DNA of 64,000 bases from Streptomyces sp. WMMB 322 (GCF_900090145.1 NZ_FMHI01000001.1:744001-808000); one strand, 5' to 3'. Counted from the stretch's first letter, positions 39,483 to 49,639 are shown. The notes: a model not told the origin generated them from the letters alone. A program made the numbers and translations.

Positions 39483-40675
39483 TCGTTGACCGTTCCTCGC
39501 AGGTATCCGGCGGCGTGTGCGGCACGTTCGCGCACGTCGTCCAAGTCGTCGCCGTAGGTGTTGACGTGGCCGACCTTGCGGCCGGGCTTCACGTCCTTGC
39601 CGTACATGTGGATCTTCAACTGCGGGTCGCGGGCCATGAGGTGGCGGTACGCCGGGTACATGTCCGGGTAGTCGCCGCCGAGCACGTTCGCCATCACGGT
39701 CCAGCGTGCGCGGGGGCGCGGGTCGCCGAGGGGCAGATCGAGCACGGCGCGCAGATGGTTGGCGAACTGGGAGGTGACCGCACCGTCCTGGGTCCAGTGA
39801 CCCGAGTTGTGCGGGCGCATCGCCAGTTCGTTCACGAGCACCCGCCCGTCGCGCGTCTCGAACAGCTCGACTGCCAGGTGCCCGACGACATCCAGCTCCT
39901 GCGCGATCCTCAGCGCCAGTTCCTGCGCCGTGACCGCCTCGTCGCCGGGAAGACCGGGCGCGGGCGCGATCACCGTGTCGCAGACGCCGCCGACCTGGAT
40001 GGACTCGACGACCGGGTACGCCACGGCCTGCCCGTGCGGCGAGCGCACCACGCAGGCCGCCAGCTCGCGTGCGAAGTCGACCTGCTCCTCGGCCAGTACG
40101 GGCACTCCGGCCCTGAAGGGGACGGCGGCCTCGCCGGTCGTGCGCACGACCCAGACGCCCTTGCCGTCGTACCCGCCGCGCACCGTCTTCAGCACGACGG
40201 GGACGGGGAAGCCGGCGCCCTCGGTGGTACCGGCGCCGTCGGGCCCGGCCGCACCGTCGGCCAGGGCGACCTCGGCGGCGAAGGCGGCCACGTCGGCCGG
40301 GTCCTGCACGATGCGGTGCCGCGGGCAGGGCACGCCGAGCGCGTCCAGGCGTGCCCGCATGATCCCCTTGTCCTGGGCGTGCTCCAGCGCGCCGGGGCCG
40401 GGCCGCACGGGCATGCCGTCCGCCTCCAGCGCGCGCAGATGGTCCGTCGGCACGTGCTCGTGGTCGAAGGTGACCACGTCGCAGCCGCGCGCGAAGTCGC
40501 GCAGCGTGCCGAGGTCGCGGTGGTCGCCGACCACGACGTCGCGCACGGCCTGCGCGGCGGAGTCCTGCGGGGTGTCCGCGAGGAGCCTGAATCTGATGCC
40601 GAGGGGGATGCCCGCCTCGTGGGTCATGCGGGCGAGCTGGCCGCCACCGACCATGCCGACTACGGGGAACGTCAC
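39479..40675 (-). CDS. purK: N5-carboxyaminoimidazole ribonucleotide synthase
   Basis: 398 aa. An ATP-grasp enzyme that carboxylates AIR with bicarbonate. N-terminal [19 protein letters not shown]-binding [16 protein letters not shown] and Mg-binding [17 protein letters not shown] are typical. The start is taken as GTG 40675 ([11 protein letters not shown]), because PurK proteins begin just before the GGGQL loop; a GAGG lies rather close to it. ATG 40702 would add nine residues. An Ala/Gly-rich insert ([19 protein letters not shown]) sits before the ATP loop. Confidence 0.95.
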   Translation of the reverse strand: MTFPVVGMVGGGQLARMTHEAGIPLGIRFRLLADTPQDSAAQAVRDVVVGDHRDLGTLRDFARGCDVVTFDHEHVPTDHLRALEADGMPVRPGPGALEHAQDKGIMRARLDALGVPCPRHRIVQDPADVAAFAAEVALADGAAGPDGAGTTEGAGFPVPVVLKTVRGGYDGKGVWVVRTTGEAAVPFRAGVPVLAEEQVDFARELAACVVRSPHGQAVAYPVVESIQVGGVCDTVIAPAPGLPGDEAVTAQELALRIAQELDVVGHLAVELFETRDGRVLVNELAMRPHNSGHWTQDGAVTSQFANHLRAVLDLPLGDPRPRARWTVMANVLGGDYPDMYPAYRHLMARDPQLKIHMYGKDVKPGRKVGHVNTYGDDLDDVRERAAHAAGYLRGTVNE

Positions 40676-40904
40676 AGCCTCAGCGTATCCGCACCGCATC
40701 CGCTGCCGAAGCGGCGGTGGTGGCAGCCGCCCGGACCGGCCGCACGGGCCCCGGCCTGTGCCGCCGCGGGGCGGCCGGGCGACGCGCCGCCCGCCTCCCC
40801 CGGCGGCACGGCCCGCGCTCGACCGCGCTGCGGGAGCAGATGGCCGCTGGTTAGCATGTGGCGCGGGGGACGGACGACGTCGACCGAAACGGGGCAGCGG
40901 CACT

Positions 40905-41441
40905 ATGGGTGACTGGAGCGCGGCGCGCGCACTGAGACGACTGCGCACCAGGCTGGAGCGTCTCGCCCGCGAGGCCGCCAAGTTCGGCACCGTCGGGGCC
41001 GTCGGTTTCCTGGTCAACGTCGCCGTCTTCAACCTGTGCATCCACACGTTGCAGTTGGCGCCCATCCGCTCCGGTGTGATCTCCCAGGTCGTTGCGATCG
41101 GCACGAACTATCTGGGCAACCGCTACTGGACGTACCGGCACACCGACAAGCGCCGCATCCGACGCGAGACCGTCCTGTTCTTCTTCTTCAGCGGTATCGC
41201 GCTCGTCATCGAGAACGCGGTGCTCGCCGTGTCGCACTACGGGCTGGGATACACCTCGCCGCTCGCGGACAACATCGCGAAGAACGTCGTCGGCCTCGGC
41301 ATCGGGACCGTCTTCCGCTTCTGGACGTACCGCACATGGGTCTTCCGTCAGAGTTCAGGCCGCATTCTCGCCGCTTCCCCTGCCCCCGACGGTCTCGCGG
41401 CTGAGGAAGAGCGCGAAAACCGGCGGGTGATGCTGAAGTAG
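40905..41441 (+). CDS. GtrA-like membrane protein
   Basis: 178 aa from ATG 40905. Four hydrophobic segments between residues 25 and 145 and the family features KFGTVGAVGFLVNVAVFN, NYLGNRYWTYR and FRFWTYRTWVFR. GtrA proteins are thought to move lipid-linked sugars across the membrane for wall or surface glycans. The hydrophilic tail of about 30 residues overlaps the end of the convergent kinase gene by 87 bases. Confidence 0.9.
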   Translation: MGDWSAARALRRLRTRLERLAREAAKFGTVGAVGFLVNVAVFNLCIHTLQLAPIRSGVISQVVAIGTNYLGNRYWTYRHTDKRRIRRETVLFFFFSGIALVIENAVLAVSHYGLGYTSPLADNIAKNVVGLGIGTVFRFWTYRTWVFRQSSGRILAASPAPDGLAAEEERENRRVMLK

Positions 41442-42638
41442 CTCCAGCCGTCCGCCGTCCGCCTCCGCCAGGTCACGGGCGACGGCGAGGCCGAGACCGG
41501 TGGAGTTGTGGCCGCTGACGGTCCGTTCGAAGACGCGCGAGCCCAGTTCGGGGTCCACGCCGGGACCTTCGTCCGTCACCTCGACCACGACCTGGTTGCC
41601 GGTGACGCGGGTGCGCAGCGCGACCCTTCCCGCCCCGTGCATCAGGGAGTTCTCGATCAGCGTCGCCAGCACTCCCGCGACGGCTCCGGGCGTGCCCACC
41701 ACCCTCAGTCCGGGCTTGCCGGAACGCACGATCGCGCGGCCCGCGCTCCGGTAGGCGGGCTTCCACTCCTCCACCTGCTGCTTGAGAACCTCGTCGAGGT
41801 CGAGGCCGACCGCCGAAGCCGAGCGCGGATCACGGGAGTTGGTGAGCAGCCGCTGCACGACGTCCGTGAGCCGCTCGACCTGGGCCAGCGCGATGGTCGC
41901 CTCCTCCTTGACGATGGCCCGGTCGTCGGGGTCGTCGGTGTCGGCGGTGGCGATGATCTCCTCCAGCCGCATCGACAGCGCGGTGAGGGGCGTACGCAGC
42001 TGATGTGAGGCGTCCGCGGCGAGGCGGCGCTCGGCGGTCAGCATCCGGCCGATGCGGTCCGCGCTTCCGTCCAGGACGTCCGCGACGCGGTCGAGTTCGG
42101 GCACCCCGTAGCGCCGGTGCCGTGGCCGGGGATCGCCGGAGCCGAGCCGTTCCGCGGTCTCGGCCAGGTCCGTGAGCGGCGCCACGACGCGGTGCGCCTG
42201 CCGTACGGCGAGGATGGCGGCCGCCGCGACCGCGAGCAGCGCGACCGCCAGGATGATCAACAGCGTGCGCCCCAGCTCGTCCTGCACCGTGCCGTAGCTC
42301 TGCTGCACCGTGATGCGCTCTCCGTGCGCGCCCTTCTGCGAGGCCTCGATGACCTTGCCCTCGGGACGCTTCCCCAGCGTGATGGCCTTCCTGCCGGGCA
42401 CTTCGATGCGCACGTGACGGTTGTGCGGCACGGCGTTGTTCATGGTCGCGGGGGAGACCTTCTCCTCGGCGACTATGCGGCTCTCGACGACGGAGACCAG
42501 CTGCACCGCCTCCGACTTCACGCTGTCGCGGGCGCTGTTCTCGATGGAGCGGGACTCGACGAGGATCAGCGAGATGCCGAAGACGGCGACGACGACGAGC
42601 ACGACGGCGAGGGTCGAGAGGATCAGCCTGCGCCGCAT
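41355..42638 (-). CDS. Sensor histidine kinase
   Basis: 427 aa from ATG 42638. Two membrane spans (about 6-27 and 125-145) flank an extracellular sensor of about 100 residues without known fold. A HAMP segment, the H-box ASHQLRTPLTALSMRL, the N-box LIENSLMHG, the G1 box TDEGPGVD and the G2 box STGLGLAVARDL follow. It pairs with the response regulator 95 bases upstream. The last 87 bases overlap the convergent GtrA gene. Confidence 0.93.
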   Translation of the reverse strand: MRRRLILSTLAVVLVVVAVFGISLILVESRSIENSARDSVKSEAVQLVSVVESRIVAEEKVSPATMNNAVPHNRHVRIEVPGRKAITLGKRPEGKVIEASQKGAHGERITVQQSYGTVQDELGRTLLIILAVALLAVAAAAILAVRQAHRVVAPLTDLAETAERLGSGDPRPRHRRYGVPELDRVADVLDGSADRIGRMLTAERRLAADASHQLRTPLTALSMRLEEIIATADTDDPDDRAIVKEEATIALAQVERLTDVVQRLLTNSRDPRSASAVGLDLDEVLKQQVEEWKPAYRSAGRAIVRSGKPGLRVVGTPGAVAGVLATLIENSLMHGAGRVALRTRVTGNQVVVEVTDEGPGVDPELGSRVFERTVSGHNSTGLGLAVARDLAEADGGRLELLQHHPPVFALFLSRETVGGRGSGENAA

Positions 42639-42733
42639 GTCACGCCCTCCGTCATGGGCCCGCCGCGGGAGCGCCGGCCGCGGTCAGCGGGGAGGAGCGG
42701 GGTGGAGGACGGCGGGGCCGGCACGCCTGACTC

Positions 42734-43414
42734 TCAGCTCTTCTCGAACCGGAAACCGACGCCCCGCACTGTGGCGATGTAGCGCGGGTTGGCGGCGTCG
42801 TCGCCGAGCTTCTTGCGGAGCCAGGAGATGTGCATGTCGAGGGTCTTGGTGGACGACCACCACGTGGTGTCCCAGACCTCGCGCATGAGCTGGTCACGGG
42901 TGACGACCCGCCCGGCGTCCCGCACCAGCACCCGCAGCAGGTCGAACTCCTTGGCCGTCAGCTGGAGTTCCTCCTCGCCCATCCACACGCGGTGCGAGTC
43001 GACGTCGATGCGCACCCCGTGGGTGGCCGGCGGAACGGCGGGCTCCGCGGCGGCGCCCCGGCGCAGCAGGGCGCGTACGCGTGCGAGCAGCTCGGCGAGG
43101 CGGAAGGGCTTGGTGACGTAGTCGTCGGCACCCGCGTCCAGGCCGACGACGGTGTCGACCTCGTCCGCGCGAGCGGTGAGGACGAGCACGGGGAAGGTAT
43201 GACCGTGGTTGCGCAGCCGGCGGCAGACCTCCAGTCCGTCCATGCCGGGCAGTCCGAGGTCGAGCACGACCAGGTCGATGCCGTCCTTGAGGCCTGCGTC
43301 GAGGGCCCCGGGGCCGTCCTCGCGCACCTCGACCTCGTATCCCTCACGGCGCAGCGCGCGGGCCAGGGGCTCCGAGATGGCGGCGTCGTCCTCGGCGAGC
43401 AGTACACGGGTCAT
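42734..43414 (-). CDS. OmpR-family response regulator
   Basis: 226 aa from ATG 43414 (MTRVLLAEDD). The receiver domain has acidic residues in LLAEDDAA, the phospho-Asp in VVLDLGLPGMDG (about 52) and the Lys in DYVTKPFRL. The C-terminal winged helix (TAKEFDLLRVLVRDAGRVVTRDQL, YIATVRGVGFRFEKS) binds DNA. It is first in the operon with the kinase. The signal and targets are unknown. An upstream frame extension to 43462 is not supported by a ribosome site. Confidence 0.94.
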   Translation of the reverse strand: MTRVLLAEDDAAISEPLARALRREGYEVEVREDGPGALDAGLKDGIDLVVLDLGLPGMDGLEVCRRLRNHGHTFPVLVLTARADEVDTVVGLDAGADDYVTKPFRLAELLARVRALLRRGAAAEPAVPPATHGVRIDVDSHRVWMGEEELQLTAKEFDLLRVLVRDAGRVVTRDQLMREVWDTTWWSSTKTLDMHISWLRKKLGDDAANPRYIATVRGVGFRFEKS

Positions 43415-43946
43415 GGGCCGATCGTAGTCCTCGTCGCCGAGCGTAAGGCCGGTCCCTGCCAACCAGTGCAGATCGTCGGAGATGCCAACTCGTTACCTTC
43501 GAATTGACTGGGAATTTACTCCCTGCACCTGTGATCCTGCTCCCACTTCCTTCCGTTACCAGTACCCCCGTGACGTATGGTGAGCTGGCTTCCGGCGTGA
43601 TCACCAGGGGCGGGGGCCCCGGCGGAGCCAGTGCGGTGGTGATCCTGTGGCGCCGGCCGACCGTGTCCGTGAACCGGTGGCCGGGCGGTCCGGCGGTGGA
43701 CTTCCGCCAAGGGGGCGGGCGAGCACCAGCACGATCCTCCCCCCGGAATGCCGGGCCTTCAGGAGCTCCGTCCGCGAGGGCGCCGTCGTCTCCCGGTCCG
43801 GACCGTGGCGGAAGCGGAACCAGCAACCACATGTCCCAGCGCCGGGCCCCGCCGTGTGAGAAGCACGCGGGGCTCCCCGGGTCCGGCAGCACCCCGCCGG
43901 CGTCCGGGGCACCGGCCCCCTTCTCACACAGCGAGGAACCCCCCAC
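43415..43946 (+). promoter_or_regulatory. Divergent region and long leader of the peptide transporter gene
   Basis: 532 bases. TTGACT near 43504 could be a -35 for the transporter. The last 100 bases fold as described at 43854-43929. No credible ORF. Confidence 0.4.
43854..43929 (+). promoter_or_regulatory. Leader inverted repeat just before the transporter ribosome site
   Basis: GTGTGAGAAG (43854-43863) pairs with CTTCTCACAC (43920-43929), enclosing a 56-base GC-rich segment with further self-complementarity. The GAGGAA ribosome site begins three bases later. The closing stem could tune translation, or act as a terminator/antiterminator. Confidence 0.4.
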
Positions 43947-45449
43947 ATGGCCTCCACAGCGTCCAAGGACGCGCCGCAGCACCCGCCTGCGGCCGACGGC
44001 AAGACCTTCTTCGGTCACCCCCGCGGTCTCGCCACCCTCTTCATGACCGAGATGTGGGAGCGCTTCAGCTTCTACGGAATGCGCGCCCTGCTCGTCCTCT
44101 ACCTGACGGCCGCGGTCGCAGAGGGCGGCATGGGCATGGCCTCCGCCACGGCCGTGGCCCTCTACTCCGTCTACAACGCGACGGTCTACCTGATGGCGAT
44201 GCCGGGCGGCTGGCTCGGCGACCGCGTATGGGGCCCGCGCAAGACGGTCTCGATATCCGCGTTCGTGATCATGATCGGTCACGCGCTGCTGGCCACCGGA
44301 GTCAATGCGCTCTTCTTCGCCGGCCTGGCCTTCATCGGAGTCGGGTCCGGTCTGCTGAAGGCCAACATCTCCACGATGGTCGGTCACCTCTACGCGGGCC
44401 CCAACGACCCGCGCAGGGACGGCGGATTCACCGTCTTCTACATGGGGATCAACATCGGTGCCTTCGCAGCGCCCCTGCTGATCGGCTGGGCCGGGCAGAA
44501 GGTCAGCTGGCACCTGGGCTTCGGCCTGGCCGCCGCGGGCATGGCCCTGGGTCTGATCCAGTTCCTGATCGGCACGAGGCACCTGGCGCCCGAGTCGAGC
44601 GTCGTCCCGCAGCCGTTGGACGCCCGCGACCGCAACAAGGCCGTCCGCAACACCCTGATCGCCGCCGCCGTGACGGGCGTCTTCTACACGGCCATCGTGC
44701 TCGCCGAGATGTTCACCATCGACTGGGTGCTGTGGCCGCTGAGCATCGCCGGTCTCGTGCTGCCGACGTACTACTTCGTACGGATGCGGCGTGACAGCGA
44801 GGTCACCGAGGACGAGCGCAAGAAGCTCGGCGGCTACATCTGGTTCTTCGTGGCGGCCGCGATCTTCTGGATGATCTTCGACCAGTCCGGCTCCACACTG
44901 AACCTCTTCGCCGAGAAGAGCACCTCGACCGACCTGTTCGGGATCGAGTTCCCCACGAGCTGGTTCCAGTCGGTCAACCCGCTGTGGGTGATGATCCTCG
45001 CACCCGTCCTGGCCGCCCTCTGGGTCAAGCTCGGCAGCCGCAACCCGGCGACCACGACGAAGTTCTCCTTCGGCCTGATCGGCATCGGCCTCTCCTTCGG
45101 CGTGATGATGCTCGCCATCGCCTCTGCCTCCGGCGGCGACAAGGTCACCCCGCTGTGGCTGATCACCGTCTACCTGATCCAGACCGTCGCGGAGCTGTGC
45201 CTCTCCCCGGTCGGCCTGTCGGTGACGACGAAGCTGGCGCCCGCCAAGTACGCGAGCCAGCTCATGGGTGTGTGGTTCCTCGCGGTCACGGCGGGCGACT
45301 GCGTCTTCGCGATCGTCCAGCTGGTGCTCGGCGACGCCGCCAGTGGCAAGACGGGCTTCGCGGTCCAGGGCGTCCTCGCAGCGCTGGCGGGATTCGTCTT
45401 CCTCGCCGCCCGCAAGAAGATCAACCCGCTGCTCGGCTCCGTGAAGTAG
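43947..45449 (+). CDS. POT-family proton-dependent oligopeptide transporter
   Basis: 500 aa from ATG 43947, with GAGGAA upstream. About 14 hydrophobic segments. Family motifs: FFGHPRGLATLFMTEMWERFSFYG in helix 1 (the ExxERFxYY-type proton motif), GGWLGDRVWGPRKTV after helix 3 and the FYMGINIGAF segment. It imports di- and tripeptides. It is monocistronic with a long structured leader. A dipeptidase is encoded 5 kb away in another unit. Confidence 0.94.
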   Translation: MASTASKDAPQHPPAADGKTFFGHPRGLATLFMTEMWERFSFYGMRALLVLYLTAAVAEGGMGMASATAVALYSVYNATVYLMAMPGGWLGDRVWGPRKTVSISAFVIMIGHALLATGVNALFFAGLAFIGVGSGLLKANISTMVGHLYAGPNDPRRDGGFTVFYMGINIGAFAAPLLIGWAGQKVSWHLGFGLAAAGMALGLIQFLIGTRHLAPESSVVPQPLDARDRNKAVRNTLIAAAVTGVFYTAIVLAEMFTIDWVLWPLSIAGLVLPTYYFVRMRRDSEVTEDERKKLGGYIWFFVAAAIFWMIFDQSGSTLNLFAEKSTSTDLFGIEFPTSWFQSVNPLWVMILAPVLAALWVKLGSRNPATTTKFSFGLIGIGLSFGVMMLAIASASGGDKVTPLWLITVYLIQTVAELCLSPVGLSVTTKLAPAKYASQLMGVWFLAVTAGDCVFAIVQLVLGDAASGKTGFAVQGVLAALAGFVFLAARKKINPLLGSVK

Positions 45450-45581
45450 CACGGCGCCCGGCAGCGCCCGGCACGGTGCCCCGGTTCCGCATCCGCGGAG
45501 CCGGGGCTCTGTACGTGTGCATGATTCCCGGTCACGGAGAGTGCTGTTGCGGCCCGGGCAGCGGGACCCGACGCTGGTCAC

Positions 45582-46550
45582 GTGCACAGACCCGGGTTCG
45601 TACTGCTCACATGCCTGGCGCTCCTTCTCTGCACGTCACCGGTGGTGCGAGGCGGCGAGGAGCGCGACACCGCGCAGGCGGCCCCGGAGCGCCGCACCTA
45701 CTCCTACGGCCCGCTCAAGAGGCAGCGGCTGACCGCATACAGCGACGCCGACCCGGCGCGGCCGGGACCGCGGCGTACCGGCCTCGTCATCGTGCACGGA
45801 GGCTTCTGGTATCAGGACCGCTCGGCCGGGTGGAGCCGCTGGGGCAGGCGGATCGCCGCCGGCGGCCCCGCCGTCTTCAATCTCGACTACCGCCGCAACA
45901 CCGAGGCCCCCTGGCCCGCCCAGCGCTCGGACGTGCTGCGCGCGGTGAACTGGATCAAGGAGCGTGCCGGGGATTTCGGCGTGGACCCGAACCGGATCGT
46001 GCTCCTCGGCTCCTCCGCGGGCGGACAGGTCGCCACCAGCGCCGGCGCGTACGGGCAGGGGCGGCGGAACCTCGCGGGCGTGGTCGCGCTCTCCCCGGTG
46101 GTCGACCCGTACCGCTCCTGGCGGACCGCCGCGGCTCCCGACGGGGACAGCAGGGGCATGGCGGTGCTGCGCGCCAATGCGGCGCGGCTGGCGGGCTGCG
46201 AGCCGCAGCGGCAGGGGAGCGCGCACGGGGACGGGGCGTGCCTCCGCGTCTGGCGGGACATGTCGGCCGTCCGTCACGCCTCCGGCGCCGACGATCCGCC
46301 GATGCTGCTGATCCACTCCAGGCGCGACTTCGTGCCCGTCGCCCACTCCGAGGCGCTGCGCGACGCGGAGCTGCGCCGCGGCATGGCGCCCGGCGACGTC
46401 ACCGTCGTGACCGTGCCGGGAGCGGAGCACGGCGGGGGCCTGCTGGGCAGGCCGGGCGTCGAGCGGATGATGCTGAACTGGGTCGCGGCACGTACGCAGT
46501 CGGCCGCCCCGACGCCCTCAGCCTCACCGGACGCCGGCACGCACGGCTGA
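45582..46550 (+). CDS. Secreted alpha/beta hydrolase (BD-FAE/esterase-like)
   Basis: 322 aa from GTG 45582; the ribosome site is weak. An N-terminal signal peptide (FVLLTCLALLLCTSPVV) ends near residue 25. The alpha/beta hydrolase core has the oxyanion VIVHGGFWY, the nucleophile elbow LLGSSAGGQVA (Ser), LLIHSRRDFVP (Asp) and PGAEHGGG (His). It looks like a carbohydrate esterase or dienelactone-hydrolase relative; substrate unknown. The C-terminus is a Pro/Ser/Ala-rich tail. Confidence 0.85.
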   Translation: MHRPGFVLLTCLALLLCTSPVVRGGEERDTAQAAPERRTYSYGPLKRQRLTAYSDADPARPGPRRTGLVIVHGGFWYQDRSAGWSRWGRRIAAGGPAVFNLDYRRNTEAPWPAQRSDVLRAVNWIKERAGDFGVDPNRIVLLGSSAGGQVATSAGAYGQGRRNLAGVVALSPVVDPYRSWRTAAAPDGDSRGMAVLRANAARLAGCEPQRQGSAHGDGACLRVWRDMSAVRHASGADDPPMLLIHSRRDFVPVAHSEALRDAELRRGMAPGDVTVVTVPGAEHGGGLLGRPGVERMMLNWVAARTQSAAPTPSASPDAGTHG

Positions 46551-46709
46551 GGTCGCCCTCTGCAAGACCGAGGCACGGCTGAGGGCACGACCGAGGGCAC
46601 GACTGAGGGCGCCGCCCGCGCGGACCGGCGGAGGACCACCGGACACCGTGCGGGGGCGCCCTCGCAGACGTGTCACCTGACGTCGCTCATGTCACCGGCG
46701 CGGGCCGCG

Positions 46710-47897
46710 CTACGGCAGGTTGCGGGCCATCACGATGCGCTGCACCTGGTTGGTGCCCTCGTAGATCTGTGTGATCTTCGCGTCGCGCATCATCCGCTCG
46801 ACGGGGTAGTCACGGGTGTAGCCGTAGCCGCCGAGGAGCTGGACCGCGTCCGTCGTGATCTCCATGGCGGCGTCCGAGGCGTAGCACTTGGCTGCCGCAC
46901 CGTAGAAGGTCAGGTCCTCGTCGGCGCCGCCGAGGGCGATGCGCTCCGACTTGGCGGCGGCCGCGTACGTCAGCTGACGGGCCGCCTCCAGCTTCATCGC
47001 CATGTCGGCGAGCATGAACTGCACGCCCTGGAAGTCGCCGATCGGCTTGCCGAACTGCTTGCGCTCCGCGACGTACCCCTTGGCGTAGTCGAGGGCACCC
47101 TGCGCGATGCCGAGCGCCTGGGCGGCGATGGTGATGCGGGTGTGGTCCAGGGTCAGCATGGCGGTGGCGAAACCGGTGCCCTCCGCGCCGAGCATGCGGT
47201 CGGCGGGGATGCGGACGTTGTCGAGGTAGACCTCGCGGGTCGGGGAGCCCTTGATGCCGAGCTTCTTCTCCGGGGCGCCGAAGGAGACCCCCTCGTCGTC
47301 CTTCTCGACGACGAAGGCGGAGATTCCCTTGGTGCGCTTGTCGGGGTCGGTCACCGCCATGACGGTGTAGTAGTCGGAGACACCGGCATTGGTGATCCAG
47401 CGTTTGACGCCGTTGAGGACGTAGTGGTCACCGTCCCGCACGGCCTTGGTCTTCATGCCGCCCGCGTCGGAACCGGCGTCCGGCTCGCTCAGGCAGTAGG
47501 AGAACATGGCCTCGCCGGCGGCGAGCGGCGTGAGGTAGCGCTTCTTCAGCTCCTCGGAGCCGGAGAGGATGACGGGCAGCGACCCGAGCTTGTTGACCGC
47601 GGGGATCAGCGAGGACGACGCGCAGACACGGGCGACCTCCTCGATGACGATGACGGTCGCGAGGGCGTCGGCGCCGGCGCCGCCGTAGGCCTCGGGCACG
47701 TGCACCGCGTGCAGGTCGTTGGCCTCGAGCGCGTCCCGGGCCTCCTGCGGGAAGCGGCCCTCCTCGTCCACCTCGGTGGCGAAGGGCGCGATCTTCGCCT
47801 CGGAGAGGGCGCGCACCGAGTCCCTGAGCATGTCGTGCTCTTCGGACGGCCGGTAGAGACCGAAGTCAGCGGCTGCGCTTTTTCCCGATGGCGCCAA
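46710..47897 (-). CDS. Acyl-CoA dehydrogenase
   Basis: 395 aa. FAD-dependent alpha,beta-dehydrogenation of acyl-CoA. Typical motifs: CLSEPDAGSDAGGMKT (FAD site), RWITNAGVSDYY, LDHTRITIAAQALGIAQGAL, QLLGGYGYTRDYPVERMMRD, and the C-terminal IYEGTNQVQRIVMAR with the catalytic Glu. The start is TTG 47897, supported by GAGGAG nine bases upstream; no ATG with a ribosome site gives a full N-terminus. Monocistronic; the chain-length preference cannot be read. Confidence 0.94.
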   Translation of the reverse strand: MAPSGKSAAADFGLYRPSEEHDMLRDSVRALSEAKIAPFATEVDEEGRFPQEARDALEANDLHAVHVPEAYGGAGADALATVIVIEEVARVCASSSLIPAVNKLGSLPVILSGSEELKKRYLTPLAAGEAMFSYCLSEPDAGSDAGGMKTKAVRDGDHYVLNGVKRWITNAGVSDYYTVMAVTDPDKRTKGISAFVVEKDDEGVSFGAPEKKLGIKGSPTREVYLDNVRIPADRMLGAEGTGFATAMLTLDHTRITIAAQALGIAQGALDYAKGYVAERKQFGKPIGDFQGVQFMLADMAMKLEAARQLTYAAAAKSERIALGGADEDLTFYGAAAKCYASDAAMEITTDAVQLLGGYGYTRDYPVERMMRDAKITQIYEGTNQVQRIVMARNLP

Positions 47898-48124
47898 GGT
47901 GTCTCACTCCTCATCAGCTGTGCTGCTCCGGTACGGGGACCGGGTCGGCGAGGGCATCTGCTAATTACCGTTAAGTAACCCGATTCTAGGGCCCCCTGCC
48001 CGGCCCGGGATACGTGAGGTACGCGACAGGCGGCCCCCGATATGCTGCGCGGGCAGCGTTCCCGGAGCGTGCGGAGCAGATCTTCCGGAGCGTCCCAGCG
48101 TCGTCCTACAGGAGCAACCCAACC

Positions 48125-49477
48125 ATGGCGAACAAGGCCCCGCTCAGGATCACAGTGATCGGTACCGGCTACCTCGGCGCCACCCACGCCGCCGCCATGG
48201 CCGAACTCGGCTTCGACGTGCTGGGCCTGGACATCTCGGCGGAGAAGGTCGCGCTGCTGGAGCGCGGCGAGACGCCGATGTACGAACCGGGTCTGGAGGA
48301 GCTGCTGCGCAAGCACGTGGCAGGACACGAGGGTTCGAGCGGAAGGCTCCGCTTCACCACCTCCTACGAGGAGGTCGGAGAGTTCGGCGACGTCCACTTC
48401 GTCTGCGTCAACACCCCGCAGAAGCACGGCGAGTACGCCTGCGACATGAGTTACGTCGACAGTGCGATCGACGCGCTCGCCGTCCATCTGCACCGCCCGG
48501 CCCTCGTCGTCGGCAAGTCGACGGTGCCCGTGGGCAGTGCGGCGCGGCTCGCCGCCCGGCTCGCGGAGCTGGCGCCCGTGGGCGAGGAGGCCGAGCTGGC
48601 CTGGAACCCCGAGTTCCTGAGAGAGGGCTTCGCCGTGCAGGACACGCTGCACCCCGACCGCATCGTCGTCGGCGTGCGCAGCGAGCGCGCGGAGCAGCAG
48701 CTGCGCGAGGTGTACGCGAAGCCGCTCGCCGAGGGTTCGCCCTTCGTCGTCACCGACTTCCCCACGTCCGAGCTGGTGAAGACGTCGGCCAACTCGTTCC
48801 TCGCGACGAAGATCTCCTTCATCAACGCCATGGCCGAGGTGTGCGAGGCGGCCGACGGCGATGTCGCGAAGCTCGCCGAAGCGATCGGCTACGACGACCG
48901 CATCGGCAAGAAGTTCCTGCGTTCCGGCATCGGCTTCGGCGGCGGCTGCCTGCCCAAGGACATCCGCGCGTTCATGGCGCGGGCCGGCGAGCTGGGTGCG
49001 TCCGAGGCGCTCACCTTCCTGCGCGAGGTCGACTCGATCAACATGCGGCGCCGTGCCCACATGGTGGAGCTGACCAGGCAGGCACTGGGCGGAACCCTGC
49101 TGGGCACACGCATCGGCGTCCTGGGTGCCACCTTCAAGCCGGACTCCGACGACGTACGCGACTCGCCCGCGCTGAACGTCGCGGGGCAGCTGCACCTCCA
49201 GGGCGCGCAGGTGACGGTCTACGACCCCAAGGGCATGGAGAACGCCCGTGCGATCTTCCCGACCCTGGGCTACGCCCCGAGCGCCGTCGAGGCGGTGCGT
49301 GGCGCGGACGTCGTACTGCATCTGACGGAGTGGCGTGAGTTCCAGCAGCTCGACCCCGCGGTGCTGGGCGAGGCCGTCGCGGTGCGGCGCTTGCTGGACG
49401 GCCGCAACACCCTCGATCCGGCGCTGTGGCGCAAGGAGAACTGGACGTTCCGCGCGCTGGGCCGCCCCACGGCCTGA
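48125..49477 (+). CDS. ugd: UDP-glucose 6-dehydrogenase
   Basis: 450 aa from ATG 48125 (MANKAPLRI), with AGGAG upstream. Makes UDP-glucuronate from UDP-glucose with NAD. Rossmann motif VIGTGYLGATHAA at the start, STVPVGSA, EFLREGFAVQD, the catalytic Cys in IGFGGGCLPKDIRA, and the C-terminal LGATFKPDSDDVRDSPA. UDP-glucuronate would feed wall or surface polysaccharide, which fits the LCP and glycosyltransferase genes that follow. It is divergent from the acyl-CoA dehydrogenase. Confidence 0.95.
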   Translation: MANKAPLRITVIGTGYLGATHAAAMAELGFDVLGLDISAEKVALLERGETPMYEPGLEELLRKHVAGHEGSSGRLRFTTSYEEVGEFGDVHFVCVNTPQKHGEYACDMSYVDSAIDALAVHLHRPALVVGKSTVPVGSAARLAARLAELAPVGEEAELAWNPEFLREGFAVQDTLHPDRIVVGVRSERAEQQLREVYAKPLAEGSPFVVTDFPTSELVKTSANSFLATKISFINAMAEVCEAADGDVAKLAEAIGYDDRIGKKFLRSGIGFGGGCLPKDIRAFMARAGELGASEALTFLREVDSINMRRRAHMVELTRQALGGTLLGTRIGVLGATFKPDSDDVRDSPALNVAGQLHLQGAQVTVYDPKGMENARAIFPTLGYAPSAVEAVRGADVVLHLTEWREFQQLDPAVLGEAVAVRRLLDGRNTLDPALWRKENWTFRALGRPTA

Positions 49478-49639
49478 ACCTCACAACCGGAACTCCGGGG
49501 ACTGAACCCGGGGACTGACCCAGGGCCGGACCTCAGGGACTGAACCCGGCCGCCCGAACCCGACCCCCTGGCCCGACCGCCCCGGCCTTGGGCCGGACGG
49601 CAGCGAATGACCGACGGTCCGGGGCCCGGCTGTGCGGGC

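Noticed and set aside
46571..46610. Repeats of GAGGGCACGAC after the secreted hydrolase gene
   Set aside because: Short and imperfect. They look like simple sequence drift, not a CRISPR or regulatory array.
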